Below, piece by piece: positions 45,099 through 53,775 of a stretch of 64,000 nucleotides of DNA. The stretch covers positions 17,608-81,607 of the forward strand of contig CAZIRF010000009.1 in the NCBI GenBank assembly GCA_964541755.1, given 5' to 3'. The first letter of the stretch is position 1; every line of letters begins with the position of its first letter. Origin of the DNA: CAZIRF01 sp964541755 (GTDB lineage: Bacteria > Spirochaetota > Spirochaetia > Treponematales > Breznakiellaceae). The notes beneath the pieces are model-generated. The model saw nothing but the letters and a program-made list of their open reading frames with translations, ran no database searches and was not told where the DNA came from. A program made the position numbers and the translations under genes.

Positions 45099-46762
45099 TC
45101 AGTTTGAAGGGCTTCTTGCTCAAATACACATTTTATCTTTCTTGCCTCTTTCTTTTTCCGCTGTCACTCAACGCACAGGCGAGTTTGATCTATGTGCGCG
45201 ACTTTGAACCCGCCTCGGACCCGTCTGCCCCGGTTGTGGCGGAACTCATACGAACGGGTATTGCGCAAGTTGGTCTGTTTTCTCTCGTTGATCATAACGG
45301 CAAAGGTGATGTGTGCAATGCAGATATCCTGGTAAGCGGGTCGGTAGAGACCCGGGAGCGGGTGCTCATTGTCACCTACATGGTTAGCGATTCCCTTTCC
45401 GGTAGAGTTCGGCTTTCAAAAGCAGTGTCAATTGGTATTGATACCATGACAAGCGAATTGTCCAGTATTGCCGAATCCATCGAGAATGCCGTCAAGGCTC
45501 GAACATTGGGTGCTACCGTATCCAATGTTGAGAAACTGATCGCTCTTGAGATGTGGCAGGAAGCCTCATATCGTTTGGAACCCCTTTTGCTTGCGCGTCC
45601 CCGGGATGAGGCGCTTGCTGTGCTGGCAAAGCGGATATCCGCCGGACAGGCTGCCGACTGGTTTGCGCTGGCAAAGGAACTCGTGGGAACCGATAGCAGC
45701 TTGGCCCGTGAGGCAATGATTACCGCTCTCCTTTTTCTGCCCGAGACGCCGGAATGGATGAATCTTTTGGAAGAGTATGTCTCGTTTCATCGAAATAAAA
45801 TTCTACCGGCGGTACGAAGGGATGCAAAACGCCGTGCCGACTTGGTTCATGAAAATGCATCCCGCCTGCTGAAAGCAAAAAAAGCCGATGAGGCAGAGGA
45901 AGTGCTCTTGGACTTCATGGAGACCGAGGGTTTGGATCTCTTTGAATCGAAGCACGATTACCTGCTTGGTAAAATTCGCAAGACACAGGCCGATGCGCTC
46001 TTCAAGACAGCATGTGCCGTTTTGGAGGAGGGCGCTCCAGGATCGGCCAGGGCCCTGGCTATAAAAGGGCTCGCCCTTGATCCTGAGAATCGGCAGCTCT
46101 TGAAGCTCTTCGAGAAAGCGAGCATGGAGGAGCGCCTGTTGAACGCCGAAGCAAATATCTATATCCATCCGGCAGATCCCCTGCGTCCAGGGGCGGAGCG
46201 ATGGTTCTTTGAAGGGCGTTTGGGATTGCGTTGGTTTGACGAGCCCCATCTCGATTACCCGATTCCCGGCAGCATGCCGGTATACTCGTTTTCTGCAACT
46301 CGACAATTTCCGGCAAGTGATATCTTGGATTATCACCTTTCTGCAAGTTTTTCCCATGGATACTCCACCAAGAACATGTCTCTGGGAGGAAGCTTTGCCG
46401 CCGTTGAAACCCGTTTTTTCGCTTTGAAAACTGGACTCTCTCTGGCAATTCATCGCGACAGGGTCAAGGCGCGTATTGGAGGCTCTCTTGCCGGGGAATA
46501 TGTACACAGTATGGCCTCGTATCAGCATGAGGGAATCGAGGAGACGGTTTGGAATGCGGGGGCGGCACTTGGTGGCGAGGTTGATCTCTGGTTTTTGATC
46601 AAGCGCGGGTTCTATCTGCGCAGTGGTTTGGAGGGAACTCTTGCCTGGTATGTACCAACGGGGGTCCATTCCAGGTTTGCGGTGTCCATTGCGGTGATTT
46701 GGGCCCCGCTTCCTTCCGGGGCCCTGCACCGTAAAACGGGTCGTGCGGGCAGCAGCTTTTAG
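45095..46762 (+). CDS. CsgG/TolB-N-like, helical-repeat, barrel protein (paralogue 3)
   Basis: About 555 residues from a GTG at 45095 that overlaps the previous TGA (GTGA); an ATG 54 bp earlier would lie inside paralogue 2 and is less likely. Signal peptide (FYLSCLFLFPLSLNAQA), alpha/beta domain (ASLIYVRDFEP, ADILVSGSVETRERVLIVTYMV), helical repeats (EMWQEASYRLEPLLLARPRDE, GSARALAIKGLALDPENRQL) and C-terminal strands (GGSFAAVETRFFALKTGLSLA) ending in phenylalanine. A hairpin with T-run at 47025-47048 can end the transcript. Confidence 0.72.
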   Translation: MISLKGFLLKYTFYLSCLFLFPLSLNAQASLIYVRDFEPASDPSAPVVAELIRTGIAQVGLFSLVDHNGKGDVCNADILVSGSVETRERVLIVTYMVSDSLSGRVRLSKAVSIGIDTMTSELSSIAESIENAVKARTLGATVSNVEKLIALEMWQEASYRLEPLLLARPRDEALAVLAKRISAGQAADWFALAKELVGTDSSLAREAMITALLFLPETPEWMNLLEEYVSFHRNKILPAVRRDAKRRADLVHENASRLLKAKKADEAEEVLLDFMETEGLDLFESKHDYLLGKIRKTQADALFKTACAVLEEGAPGSARALAIKGLALDPENRQLLKLFEKASMEERLLNAEANIYIHPADPLRPGAERWFFEGRLGLRWFDEPHLDYPIPGSMPVYSFSATRQFPASDILDYHLSASFSHGYSTKNMSLGGSFAAVETRFFALKTGLSLAIHRDRVKARIGGSLAGEYVHSMASYQHEGIEETVWNAGAALGGEVDLWFLIKRGFYLRSGLEGTLAWYVPTGVHSRFAVSIAVIWAPLPSGALHRKTGRAGSSF

Positions 46763-46782
46763 GGCCGGTATCTTGGCTTTGG

Positions 46783-47013
46783 TTAGTAACAGGAAGCTTG
46801 TAGCCGGGAATTATTCAAAAAGGGGCCGCTGCAACCAATAAAAGACAGCCAATCAGGTTCCCCTGAGCAGTTTCCCTGACGCGACGGCCCCTGCGGCCGT
46901 GCTCGTACGATCACGGCCTACCCCCGCGAGTGGCGCGGGGTAGGCTTTCCGGCTACTTTTACGCTTGGAAACAAGGGTTTTTGAGCTGCACGCTTCTGGT
47001 TACCAACTTTATT
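46783..47013. repeat. intergenic repeat block: two inverted GGAAGC motif copies flanking hairpins
   Basis: The left copy is TTAGTAACAGGAAGCTTG (from about 46783) and the right copy, inverted, is GGTAACCAGAAGCGTGCAGC (ending near 47002). Between them are GGCCGTG/CACGGCC and CCTACCCC/GGGGTAGG hairpins and no open frame. The inverted arrangement looks like a small nonautonomous element or a paired extragenic palindrome. Confidence 0.6.
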
Positions 47014-47024
47014 CTGCAACATCG

Positions 47025-47048
47025 GGCGCCGGGCGGGGCGCCTTTTTT
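47025..47048 (+). terminator. terminator of the barrel-protein array
   Basis: GGCGCC-GGGCGG-GGCGCC followed by six T on the plus strand. It abuts the stop codon of the convergent dapB-like gene. Confidence 0.7.
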
Positions 47049-47824
47049 CAGTCCCTGTGGGGCTGTACCTTGCTCACTTCGCTAAAGTACTCGATGAGGA
47101 TGTCTTCCATGTTGTAGAAGCCCAGGGGCTTCTCCTGGAGTTTTTGCGCGGCGAAGAGGGCCCCGTTGCCAAAGGCCTCGCGCGATATGGACTCGTGCTT
47201 GAGGCGCACCGTCTGGTGCGGGAAGCCGAAGAGTATTTCGTGGGTGCCGATAATCCCGCCGGCGCGCACCGACTTGATTTCGCTTTCGGGAATGTCGAGT
47301 TTTTGTGCGATGATCTTCGCGGTCCCGGAGGTCTCCGGTTTTACCTTGAAGTGCTCCTCGACGATTTCGACATCGGTGTAGGGGGCAATCGTGTTGAGGA
47401 CGCGTGCCGCCATAATGAGGAAGTTGATGCCAATGGTGATATTGGGCGACCACATGATGCGGGTCGTCTTGCCCAGACTGCGGGCGTAGTCGATGGTCTC
47501 CTGCGGGTAGCTCGAGACGGCCGATACGATACTGATACCACGCTCTGCGGCCAGAGAGCCGTACTCGTAAATACCTTCTTGCGAAGAAAAATCGATAATG
47601 ACGTCGACGGGGTTCTCGTCGAGGAAGCCGGGGGCCAGGAACTCCTCTTTGGGGTGGATGGTCCCCTGGCCGTCGGAGTCGACGCCGAGGAATTCGGCCG
47701 CCGACCGGTGCTCCATGCGGCCCGAATTGCGGATAATCCACTCGAGCCGTACGCTGGGGTTCTGGAAGAGGACGGTTGCGACCGCCTTTCCGGTTCTGCC
47801 GAATCCGAATAGACCTGCTCTCAT
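47048..47824 (-). CDS. dapB: dihydrodipicolinate reductase-like protein
   Basis: 258 residues with an N-terminal nucleotide-binding GLFGFGRTGKAV, DFSSQEGIYEYG, SPNITIGINFLI and EEHFKVKPETSGTAKIIA, matching DapB order. The signature EHHxxKxDAPSGT is altered: HF replaces HH, and the PSGT Pro and preceding Ala are changed (PETSGTA). The usual VGTTG is VSAVSSY. It may be a diverged DapB or a related reductase. It overlaps rnfB by 4 bp (ATGA) and has AAGGAG upstream, so it is expressed with the Rnf complex, an unusual partner. Confidence 0.75.
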   Translation of the reverse strand: MRAGLFGFGRTGKAVATVLFQNPSVRLEWIIRNSGRMEHRSAAEFLGVDSDGQGTIHPKEEFLAPGFLDENPVDVIIDFSSQEGIYEYGSLAAERGISIVSAVSSYPQETIDYARSLGKTTRIMWSPNITIGINFLIMAARVLNTIAPYTDVEIVEEHFKVKPETSGTAKIIAQKLDIPESEIKSVRAGGIIGTHEILFGFPHQTVRLKHESISREAFGNGALFAAQKLQEKPLGFYNMEDILIEYFSEVSKVQPHRD

Positions 47825-48678
47825 TGTGCTCCTTGGGGTGTGTTGCACGGGACGACTGCCCCCGTACTGACGATGACATCGGTTTCGAGCATTTTGAAGG
47901 CCTTTGTGGGGCACTTTGCGACACAGACGCCACAGCTCGTGCATTTTTCATAGTCGACCATCGGAATGCCGTTCTCCATGTGAATGCACTGCTCGGGGCA
48001 GTTCTTCACGCAGATTTCACATTTTATACAGGCAATGCTGCAGGTTTTGCGCACCTGTGCCTTGATGGTGTTGTGGTTTGAACAGAGTACCATGGAGCCT
48101 GTCCGTTCACGGGGGACGCGGCGCAGGAGCATCTGGGGGCATTCTGCAATACAGGCCCCGCAGCCGGTACACTTGTCGTAGTCGACATGCGGGAGGCCGT
48201 CGCTCCCCATGTGGAGGGCGTCGAATTTGCATACGAGGGTGCAATCGCCAAAGCCCAGGCAGCCCCAGGCGCAGAGCTTTGTGCCGCCCACGGCAATCTT
48301 GGCGGCGCGGCAGCTTGGTGCCCCGACGTAGTCGCCCTTGGTGGGCGCCTTGTCGCAACTGCCCTGGCAGGCGAGGACGGCGACGACGTCTTCGGCCTCG
48401 GCCGAGACGCCCATGAGCGACCCGAGGGCGTTTGCGACGCCCTTTCCGCCCACCGTGCAGCGGGTAACGATTGCCTCGCCGCGGGCGACGGCTTCTGCGT
48501 AGGCATCACAGCCGGGGTAGCCGCAGGCGCCGCAGTTTGCCCCGGGGAGGGCAGCGCGTACCTCATCGATCTTGGGGTCGCGCTCGACCTTGAAGAAGTC
48601 CTTGAAGAAACCCAAGGCCAAGCCAACGACGAATGCGAGGCCCAGGGCGAAGAAGAGGGTTACGAGTATGATGTTCAC
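47821..48678 (-). CDS. rnfB: Rnf complex subunit RnfB (ferredoxin-type iron-sulfur protein)
   Basis: 285 residues: one N-terminal TM helix (ILVTLFFALGLAFVVGLALG), the [4Fe-4S] motif ANCGACGYPGCDAYAEAV and three or more ferredoxin-like Cys clusters (CTGCGACIAECP, CIKCEICVKNCPEQC, CTSCGVCVAKCP). It passes electrons between ferredoxin and the membrane Rnf flavoproteins. Second-last gene of the operon, overlapping the dapB-like gene by 4 bp. Confidence 0.95.
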   Translation of the reverse strand: MNIILVTLFFALGLAFVVGLALGFFKDFFKVERDPKIDEVRAALPGANCGACGYPGCDAYAEAVARGEAIVTRCTVGGKGVANALGSLMGVSAEAEDVVAVLACQGSCDKAPTKGDYVGAPSCRAAKIAVGGTKLCAWGCLGFGDCTLVCKFDALHMGSDGLPHVDYDKCTGCGACIAECPQMLLRRVPRERTGSMVLCSNHNTIKAQVRKTCSIACIKCEICVKNCPEQCIHMENGIPMVDYEKCTSCGVCVAKCPTKAFKMLETDVIVSTGAVVPCNTPQGAQ

Positions 48679-48690
48679 GAATCTCTCCTT

Positions 48691-49266
48691 TTAGTTGCCC
48701 AGGCCCGAAAAGCCCGAGAAGGCCATCGAGAGGAGGGCCGCCGCGATAAAGATGATGGGGGCTCCCTTGAGGAAGCCGGGGACCGGGCTCGCCTGCATCT
48801 TGCGCCGAATCCCGGCCATAAGCAGGAGGGCGATCATGAAACCTATCGCCGCGCCCAAGGCGTAGACCAAGGCCTGGATAAAGCTGTAACCGGCGCTGAT
48901 GTTGTCGAAGGTGACGGCGAGGATGGCGCAGTTCGTGGTGATGAGGGCAAGGTATATGCCCATCGAGGCGTAGAGGGCGGGGGCCGCCTTCTTGAGGTAG
49001 AACTCCACGAGCTGTACGAGCGAGGCGATAATCAGGATAAAGGCGAGAATCTTGAGGAAGTCGAGGTTCAGGGGGACCAGTACGTAGTGGTACAGGGGCC
49101 AGGTAACCGCCGTTGCGAGAACCGTAACGAAGGTAACCGCGAGCCCCATGCCCACGGCCTTGCCCTCGTCCTGGCTCATCCCGATAAAGGGGCAGAGGGC
49201 CAGGAAGCGCATGAGGACGACGTTGCTGCCGAGGACTGCGGCTATGAAGATGCCGAAGAGATTCAT
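48691..49266 (-). CDS. rnfA: Rnf complex membrane subunit RnfA
   Basis: 191 residues, six hydrophobic helices, starting MNLFGIFIAAVLGSNVVLMRFLALCPFIG and containing TNCAILAV, both RnfA/NqrE signatures with the conserved Cys that contributes to the intramembrane [2Fe-2S] site. It overlaps rnfE by 4 bp and is followed 12 bp later by rnfB. Confidence 0.96.
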   Translation of the reverse strand: MNLFGIFIAAVLGSNVVLMRFLALCPFIGMSQDEGKAVGMGLAVTFVTVLATAVTWPLYHYVLVPLNLDFLKILAFILIIASLVQLVEFYLKKAAPALYASMGIYLALITTNCAILAVTFDNISAGYSFIQALVYALGAAIGFMIALLLMAGIRRKMQASPVPGFLKGAPIIFIAAALLSMAFSGFSGLGN

Positions 49267-49880
49267 TGGGCGTCCTCCTTGAGGGGCTTGAGTCGTGACT
49301 TGATCAAGGTGTTGAGTGAAATAAAGAGGGCGAAGACAAAGAAACCGCCCGGCGAAAGCACAAAGAAGAGAATGGGCTTGTAGCTTTCGGGCATGACCGG
49401 GAAGGTGAAGATGGTACCATTGCCCAAGAGCTCGCGTACGATGGCGATGCCGGTAAGGACCCAGGTAAAGCCCAATCCCATGCCCAGCGCGTCCGGAATT
49501 ACCTCGATAAGGGGCCGCTTGTAGGCAAAGCCCTCGACCCGCCCCATGATGATGCAGTTGACGACGATGAGGGGGATGAACACGCCCAGGGAGCTTGAAA
49601 GCTCGGGGAACCATGCCTTGAGGACAAAGTCGATGACGGTGGTAAAGGCCGCGACGACGATGATGAAGACCGGGATGCGCACCGATTCGGGAATGAGCTT
49701 CCTGAAGATGCTTATGATGATCTCGCTCATGAGGAGGACGAAGGTCATCGAGAGCCCCATTCCCAGGCCGTTGACGGCCGCGGTGGTGACGGCGAGCGCC
49801 GAACAGAGCCCGATGAGCAACATGAGGAGGGGATTCTCGCGGATGATGCCGTTGGTAAATATGCGGATGAGTCTTTTCAT
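49263..49880 (-). CDS. rnfE: Rnf complex membrane subunit RnfE
   Basis: 205 residues, six hydrophobic helices; GIIRENPLLMLLIGLCSALAV and LIVVNCIIMGR are RnfE/NqrD signatures, the latter carrying the second conserved intramembrane Cys. It overlaps rnfG upstream and rnfA downstream by 4 bp each. Confidence 0.95.
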   Translation of the reverse strand: MKRLIRIFTNGIIRENPLLMLLIGLCSALAVTTAAVNGLGMGLSMTFVLLMSEIIISIFRKLIPESVRIPVFIIVVAAFTTVIDFVLKAWFPELSSSLGVFIPLIVVNCIIMGRVEGFAYKRPLIEVIPDALGMGLGFTWVLTGIAIVRELLGNGTIFTFPVMPESYKPILFFVLSPGGFFVFALFISLNTLIKSRLKPLKEDAQ

Positions 49881-50476
49881 TTCTCCTGCTCCCGTGTGTC
49901 GATCCAGCTGCTGCCGGCGAGGGCGGCGGCCTTTACCGACTTCGCGACGGCGACGCTCGTGATGGTCGAGGCGGTGATGGCGACGACATCATCCTTGACA
50001 GCAAAGGCGTCGCCGGCCTTTTTGCCGGCGAATTGCCCGAAGAAGGTCGTCTTGGCGCTCTTGTCGACGTAGTAGGTGGGCGAGGCCGCGTTGGCCCCCA
50101 GCCCGGGGGTGTCGCTGTTGGTAAGGACGCGTACGCCGCTCAGCTTCTTGTCCATTTCAAGCCCCACAAGGCAGGTGAGAACGCCGCCGTAGCTCTCTGC
50201 CTCGGTGCGAATGGCAATGCCGCGAGTCTCGCCGTTCTGGCTCAGGGTCCAGGCACTGGAGAATGCGACACTCTTGTCGGGGCTTTGGGGGACTTCTTCG
50301 AGGGGGGCGAAGCCGTCTGCCCCGGGGAAAATCTCGAAGAGGGCGGCCTCGAGGGCCTTCGTCTCGTTGAGGGTTATCTGTTCGCGGGTGCCCTCGTAGA
50401 CGAAGGCGAGGGCGACACAGGCGGCCGCCGCATAGAGGGCCATGGTGATGCCCAGCTTGAACATGTTGCGTATCAT
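49877..50476 (-). CDS. rnfG: Rnf complex flavoprotein RnfG
   Basis: 199 residues: N-terminal TM helix (LGITMALYAAAACVALAFVYEG) and an FMN-binding domain. The covalent-FMN motif, usually SGAT.TS, reads TASTITS, retaining the acceptor Thr. DTPGLGANA is the family's second conserved stretch. It should face the outside and carry electrons between RnfD and RnfA/E. It overlaps rnfD by 4 bp. Confidence 0.92.
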   Translation of the reverse strand: MIRNMFKLGITMALYAAAACVALAFVYEGTREQITLNETKALEAALFEIFPGADGFAPLEEVPQSPDKSVAFSSAWTLSQNGETRGIAIRTEAESYGGVLTCLVGLEMDKKLSGVRVLTNSDTPGLGANAASPTYYVDKSAKTTFFGQFAGKKAGDAFAVKDDVVAITASTITSVAVAKSVKAAALAGSSWIDTREQEK

Positions 50477-51513
50477 CGGGCACCCCCATCAGCCTTGATC
50501 TTTTTGACCGTGCCGTACTTGCGGGGCAGAAGCTTGTCGAGGAAGGGGGTGATGGCGTTCATGGCGAGTATGGCGAAGGTGACCCCCTCCGGATACGCAC
50601 CGAAACGGCGGATGATGAGGATGATGGCGCCGACGCCCGCACCGAAGATGAGGCGGCCGAGGGGCGTAACGGGGCTCGTGACGTAATCGGTGATCATGAA
50701 GACGGCCGAAAAGAGGAGGGCCCCCGAGAAAAGCGTGAAGGGGACGTCCATGCCCAGGGCCAGGGCTCCGAGGGCGGTGGTCACGATCATGGCGAGGGGG
50801 CCCCGCCAGTCGATGACGCGCAGGAGTATGAGGAAGAGGCCACCGGTGATGATGAAGAGGATGCTTGTCTCGCCGATGCATCCGCCGTGATTCCCCAAGA
50901 AGAGGGCTTTGAGAAGGTCGCCGTAGGAGGCGCTGTCGGCCAACTTGAAGTGGGCGAGCTGTTCGCCAAGGCCGTTCATGTTGCCGCCCATCTTGAGGAA
51001 GTTGAGGGGGGTCGCGGTGGAAACGGCGTCAACTGCGTTGCCGGCGTCAACCATGTTGCTGGCAACACCGGGGACGCTCCAGCTGGTGAGCTCCGCGGGG
51101 AAGCTCATGACGAGGAAGGCGCGCCCCACGAGGGCCGGGTTGAAGATATTGGCCCCGAGCCCGCCAAAGAACTCCTTTCCCACGATAACGCCGAAGGCGG
51201 CGCCCAGGGCCGTCATCCACAGGGGGACGCTGGGCGGGAGGGAGAGGGCCAGGAGCAGGCCGGTAATGGCCGCAGAGCCGTCGAGGGCCCGTACATCCCG
51301 CTTGAGCAGGAGGCGGAAGAGGGTCTCTGCCGCGAGGGCGCTCGCCGTCGCGACAAGTATCGTGAGGAGAGCCGGTACCCCGTAGAGCTTGACGCCCCAG
51401 ACGGCCAGGGGCACGAGGGCGATGAGCACGCTGTACATGATCATGCGCGTGTTGACGGGGGCGGCGAAGTGGGGGCTCGCGGTGAGCAGGGTCTTTTTAT
51501 CGGTCTGTGCCAT
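50473..51513 (-). CDS. rnfD: Rnf complex membrane flavoprotein RnfD
   Basis: 346 residues with about nine TM helices, GSAAITGLLLALSLPPSVPLW and the covalent-FMN site VSTATPL, where family members have S.ATPL. The ATG at 51513 lies inside the rnfC stop (TGATG) with AAGGAAG 9 bp upstream; a GTG one codon earlier is possible. RnfD is a main candidate for the ion-pumping unit. Confidence 0.95.
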   Translation of the reverse strand: MAQTDKKTLLTASPHFAAPVNTRMIMYSVLIALVPLAVWGVKLYGVPALLTILVATASALAAETLFRLLLKRDVRALDGSAAITGLLLALSLPPSVPLWMTALGAAFGVIVGKEFFGGLGANIFNPALVGRAFLVMSFPAELTSWSVPGVASNMVDAGNAVDAVSTATPLNFLKMGGNMNGLGEQLAHFKLADSASYGDLLKALFLGNHGGCIGETSILFIITGGLFLILLRVIDWRGPLAMIVTTALGALALGMDVPFTLFSGALLFSAVFMITDYVTSPVTPLGRLIFGAGVGAIILIIRRFGAYPEGVTFAILAMNAITPFLDKLLPRKYGTVKKIKADGGAR

Positions 51514-52883
51514 CACTTGCTTCCTTTATTGTGCGGGCTCGCCGCCATCGAGACGACGGCCGAGCGCTTGTTTCGAAGGAGCTGTTTGCCCACGCGGAAG
51601 CGCTGGACGAGCTCGATGTGTGCGGGGCAGACGAAGGAGCAGGAGCCGCACTCGATGCAGTCCATAAGCCCGATTTCCGCGGCGCGTTCGAGTTCGCGAA
51701 CGAGGAGGGCGTTGTTCATGAGGACGGGCGAGAGGCCGCAGGGGCAGGCCTTCTGGCAACGGCCGCAGCGGATGCAGGGGCCTTCAACGTCGTTCCCCGC
51801 TTCCTTTGCATCCATGAACACGGCCCCCGAGGTGTTTTTTTGAACGGGTATGTTCGTGTCGGGGACGCAGCTGCCCATCATGGGTCCGCCAATGATTATC
51901 TTGCGCAAAGCCTCCATGTTGACGTCCAGGACGTCGGGGATGAGGTCCGCAAGGACCGTCCCTATGGGGACGAGCTTGTCGCCGGGGGTTGAGCATGCGG
52001 CCCCGGTCACGGTAAGACCGCGGTCGACAAGAGGCTTGCCCTGGTCGAAGGCCTCGGCGATTGCCTTGAGCGAGCCCACATTGCTCACCACACAGCCGAC
52101 ATCCATGGGAAACCCGCCAGAGGGGACCTCCTTGCCGGTAATCGCGGTAATGAGCATCTTTTCGCCGCCCTGGGGGTACTTGGTCTTGAGCTGGGCAAGG
52201 CTGATATCGTAGTCGCGCGGGACTTGCAGGACGGCCTGTTCGAGGAAACAGTAGGCGCGCTCCTTGTTGTCCTCTATCCCTATAACGCCCTTCTTGATGC
52301 CCAGAATCTTCATGGTGATGTACATGCCGCGCACGATGGCGTCGGCATTTTCTATCATGGTCGATTCGTCGATCGTAAGGTAGGGCTCGCACTCGCAGCC
52401 GTTTGCGATGAGGAGGTCAATGGACTTGGCCGGGGGCGGGTTGAACTTGACGTGCGCAGGGAAGCCTGCGCCGCCCATACCCACGATGCCGGCGGCGCGC
52501 ACGCGGGCGAGGGCCTCTTCGCGCGAGCAGGTCTCTATGTCCAGGGGGGGCATGAAGGCTTCTTCTGCCGTCTGGTCGTTTTCTATGACAATGCACAGGC
52601 CCAGCGTGTTGTTCGACTGGGTGCGCATTTCTATTTTCTTGACGGTGCCGGCGATGGACGCGTGGACCGGGACATTGAGGGCCCCCTCGCCATCTGCGAT
52701 GATATCGCCGCGGCGAACGCGATCGCCTGCAGCCACCGTGGGCTTGTTGGGCGGGCCGAAGTGCTGGTTGACGGGTATGACAACCTGGGCGGGATCGGCA
52801 ATGCGGTGTATGAGGCTCCCGGTCGTTGCCGCTTTACGTTCGGGCGGATGGATGCCGCCCTTGAACGACAGTTTTTTGGCCAT
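51513..52883 (-). CDS. rnfC: Rnf complex NADH-binding subunit RnfC
   Basis: 456 residues opening LSFKGGIHPPERK, with GGAGFPAHVK (FMN/NADH-binding region), a soluble-ligand-binding barrel and two C-terminal [4Fe-4S] clusters (CIRCGRCQKACPCGLSP and CIECGSCSFVCP). It oxidises or reduces NAD at the cytoplasmic face. First gene of rnfCDGEAB-dapB. The ATG at 52883 matches the family start and has AAGGAG upstream. Confidence 0.96.
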   Translation of the reverse strand: MAKKLSFKGGIHPPERKAATTGSLIHRIADPAQVVIPVNQHFGPPNKPTVAAGDRVRRGDIIADGEGALNVPVHASIAGTVKKIEMRTQSNNTLGLCIVIENDQTAEEAFMPPLDIETCSREEALARVRAAGIVGMGGAGFPAHVKFNPPPAKSIDLLIANGCECEPYLTIDESTMIENADAIVRGMYITMKILGIKKGVIGIEDNKERAYCFLEQAVLQVPRDYDISLAQLKTKYPQGGEKMLITAITGKEVPSGGFPMDVGCVVSNVGSLKAIAEAFDQGKPLVDRGLTVTGAACSTPGDKLVPIGTVLADLIPDVLDVNMEALRKIIIGGPMMGSCVPDTNIPVQKNTSGAVFMDAKEAGNDVEGPCIRCGRCQKACPCGLSPVLMNNALLVRELERAAEIGLMDCIECGSCSFVCPAHIELVQRFRVGKQLLRNKRSAVVSMAASPHNKGSK

Positions 52884-52975
52884 GTATCCGGCACTCCTTG
52901 TGGGTAAGTATTTGCTCCGATTCTGGCTGCGCGGTGTTGCGGGGTAGCCGTGATTGCGCGCGTGCGGGTGGTCCA

Positions 52976-53005
52976 ATCCTAGTGAAAACGGGGGGCAGGC
53001 GTCAA
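52976..53005 (-). promoter_or_regulatory. rnf operon promoter
   Basis: The minus strand reads TTGACG (53000-53005), 18 bp, TAGGAT (52976-52981), giving a leader of about 85 nt to rnfC. It is divergent from the promoter at 53041. Confidence 0.5.
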
Positions 53006-53040
53006 TAGTATGGAGGAAAGTGCGGACCTCTGGCGGGATA

Positions 53041-53069
53041 TTGACACTTTTAGCGAAAATGGCCATGGT
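53041..53069 (+). promoter_or_regulatory. promoter of the hypothetical gene upstream of proA
   Basis: TTGACA (53041-53046), 17 bp, CATGGT (53064-53069), then 7 nt to the ATG at 53077. The -10 is weak; the spacing fits the leaderless class. Confidence 0.35.
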
Positions 53070-53076
53070 ACAGCGC

Positions 53077-53649
53077 ATGAGTAGCGCCCAGGTGAGTATC
53101 GACATCAGCATGTTCGACGAGTATGCAGACCAGATTGAAGCCCTCTCGACAGCCCTTGCCGGCGGACGGGACGGGGCCATTTCTTCGACGGTACTCCTTG
53201 AATTCGCCGCCCTCTTGGGCGTTCGCGACGATTTGGCCGCCATTTTGGACGTCGAAACCGCCCGCCGGCTTGAGGTGGAGCGCACAGCACTCTCCCACTT
53301 CTCCAACAATGTCGAGCTCCTCATCCAAAAGACTTGGATCGAGAAGTACGATGAAGCACACCGCGAAGAGCTTCTTGAGCTCCTTCCCCTCATTGTCGCA
53401 GACATGCGCGCCGGCCGTTACGCAAAGGCCCTCGAAGACTTTCTTCCCTTTGCCGACGACCTCGCCTACCTCCTCTTCGGCGCAGAAAGCCGCAAGGGCG
53501 ACTTTATCGAATATGTTGCCCGCATTGATCCCCTCTTGGGGCTATTCTGGCTCTTTGCCGACATGGTCTCCGGCTGTGTGCGCTCCGGTTGTGAAGAATT
53601 CGCACGGGGGCTGATGTTGGTGGCAGTCGTCTACCTCGCCTCCTTCTGA
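53077..53649 (+). CDS. hypothetical helical protein
   Basis: 190 residues from the ATG at 53077 (an ATG 18 bp earlier is possible). It is acidic and alpha-helical, with LLEFAALLGVRDDLAAILDVETARRLE-type amphipathic helices, LELLPLIVADMRAGRYAKALEDFLPF and a hydrophobic C-terminal helix (GLMLVAVVYLASF). I recognise no family. It lies between the divergent rnf operon and proA. Confidence 0.6.
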   Translation: MSSAQVSIDISMFDEYADQIEALSTALAGGRDGAISSTVLLEFAALLGVRDDLAAILDVETARRLEVERTALSHFSNNVELLIQKTWIEKYDEAHREELLELLPLIVADMRAGRYAKALEDFLPFADDLAYLLFGAESRKGDFIEYVARIDPLLGLFWLFADMVSGCVRSGCEEFARGLMLVAVVYLASF

Positions 53650-53738
53650 TTTCCGCAACGCCTTTGGGCGAGATCAATGGGCGTCCAGACAGCCGTGACA
53701 ACAGAAGCCTCCCCGGTATCCGTATTTCCCTCTTCACG

Positions 53739-53768
53739 TTGACAAAGCCCATCCTTTCTACCTATCAT
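53739..53768 (+). promoter_or_regulatory. proA promoter, leaderless geometry
   Basis: TTGACA (53739-53744), 18 bp, TATCAT (53763-53768), then 7 nt to the ATG at 53776. This is the clearest case in the window: a perfect -35 and no SD sequence. Confidence 0.65.
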
Positions 53769-53775
53769 ATTTCCC

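Noticed and set aside
46763..47047. tRNA or structured RNA gene
   Set aside because: The hairpins do not form a cloverleaf and no T-loop GGTTCGAATC-like sequence is present; the region fits a repeat block.
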